From DASZYF01 sp035545535 (lineage in GTDB: Bacteria > Actinomycetota > Actinomycetes > Mycobacteriales > CAJCIY01): a stretch of DNA of 7,100 nt. The DNA lies in NCBI GenBank assembly GCA_035545535.1, contig DASZYF010000085.1, forward strand, positions 1-7,100. Direction: 5' to 3'. Every line of letters starts with the position of its first letter. Positions within the stretch are counted from its first letter, which is position 1. Below are positions 6,836 through 7,100 of this stretch, piece by piece. Both the position numbers and the translations under genes were made by a program. The notes beneath the pieces were generated by a model, which had not been told where the DNA came from, searched no databases, and saw nothing but the letters and a program-made list of their open reading frames with translations.

Positions 6836-7099
6836 TCAGGAGTCGAGACGGCGGCGCAGCTCGTCGACCTCGGCCCGCAGGAGCGCGACCTCGTCGCGCA
6901 GGCCCTCGAGGGCGGCCGGGATCGCGATGTCCGGCGGCACCGGCGGTTCGGGGTCGGCTCCGACCGCGGCGACCGACACCGCCGCGGCCCGCAGCGGGAC
7001 GGTGACCGCCTTCTGCCCCGAGGACGCGAGGGCGCGCAGCAGGTACGCCGGCGTGAGCGGGCTCTTGTCCCGCTCGGACTCCTTGCGCGCCTTCTCCAT
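6836..7099 (-). CDS. Small hypothetical protein with C-terminal coiled coil (possibly partial)
   Basis: An 87-residue frame from an ATG one base inside the window edge to a TGA. The N-terminus is highly charged ('MEKARKESERDKSP'), the middle is Ala/Val rich and then proline rich ('GADPEPPVPPDIAIP'), and the C-terminus (about 63-85) has leucine and valine heptads ('LRDEVALLRAEVDELRRRL') that predict a coiled coil, so it probably oligomerises or binds a partner through that end. No signal peptide or membrane segment is evident. Because the start sits at the edge, no ribosome binding site can be checked, and the true gene may begin further upstream. I do not recognise the family. It is on the same strand as the surface protein gene, with 123 bp between them. 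Confidence 0.55.
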   Translation of the reverse strand: MEKARKESERDKSPLTPAYLLRALASSGQKAVTVPLRAAAVSVAAVGADPEPPVPPDIAIPAALEGLRDEVALLRAEVDELRRRLDS

Positions 7100-7100
7100 C

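Overview
The window is very GC-rich and gene-dense. It has GTG starts, short intergenic gaps, an ECF sigma factor of the actinobacterial SigE family with its usual membrane partner, an anti-sigma tail of the RskA type, and a surface protein with the LAxTG sorting signal of class E sortases. Together these point to a high-GC actinobacterium. I cannot place it to genus.

Layout. Only the left-edge gene is on the plus strand: the C-terminal part of a membrane anti-sigma factor (1-375). All other genes are on the minus strand and are read right to left. From the right they are: a short coiled-coil protein at the window edge (6836-7099); a secreted LAxTG surface protein (5429-6712); a GNAT-like acetyltransferase whose start overlaps the end of the surface protein gene (4759-5451); the broken 5' end of a sigma factor gene (4678-4778); an FMN nitroreductase (4015-4623); an intact ECF sigma factor (3448-3960, possibly from 3981); its translationally coupled membrane protein (1913-3451); and an NCS2/AzgA-type purine permease (403-1827).

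The most unusual structure is a direct repeat of about 117 bp flanking the nitroreductase. One copy (3880-3996) is the promoter and first codons of the intact sigma gene. The other (4678-4793) holds the same promoter-like block and the first ~35 codons of a sigma gene, then a one-base deletion and an early stop. The best-conserved part of the repeat fits an ECF promoter (AACC, 16 bases, CGTC). I infer that the sigma factor is autoregulated and that the second copy may place the nitroreductase under the same control. An AT-rich imperfect palindrome in front of the nitroreductase suggests a further regulator.

Working together: the sigma factor and membrane protein form a signalling pair (ATGA overlap), with the nitroreductase a possible target. 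The surface protein and acetyltransferase are probably co-transcribed. The permease and the left-edge anti-sigma factor are separate units meeting tail to tail at 376-402. No RNA genes, CRISPR arrays, insertion sequences or phage genes were seen.
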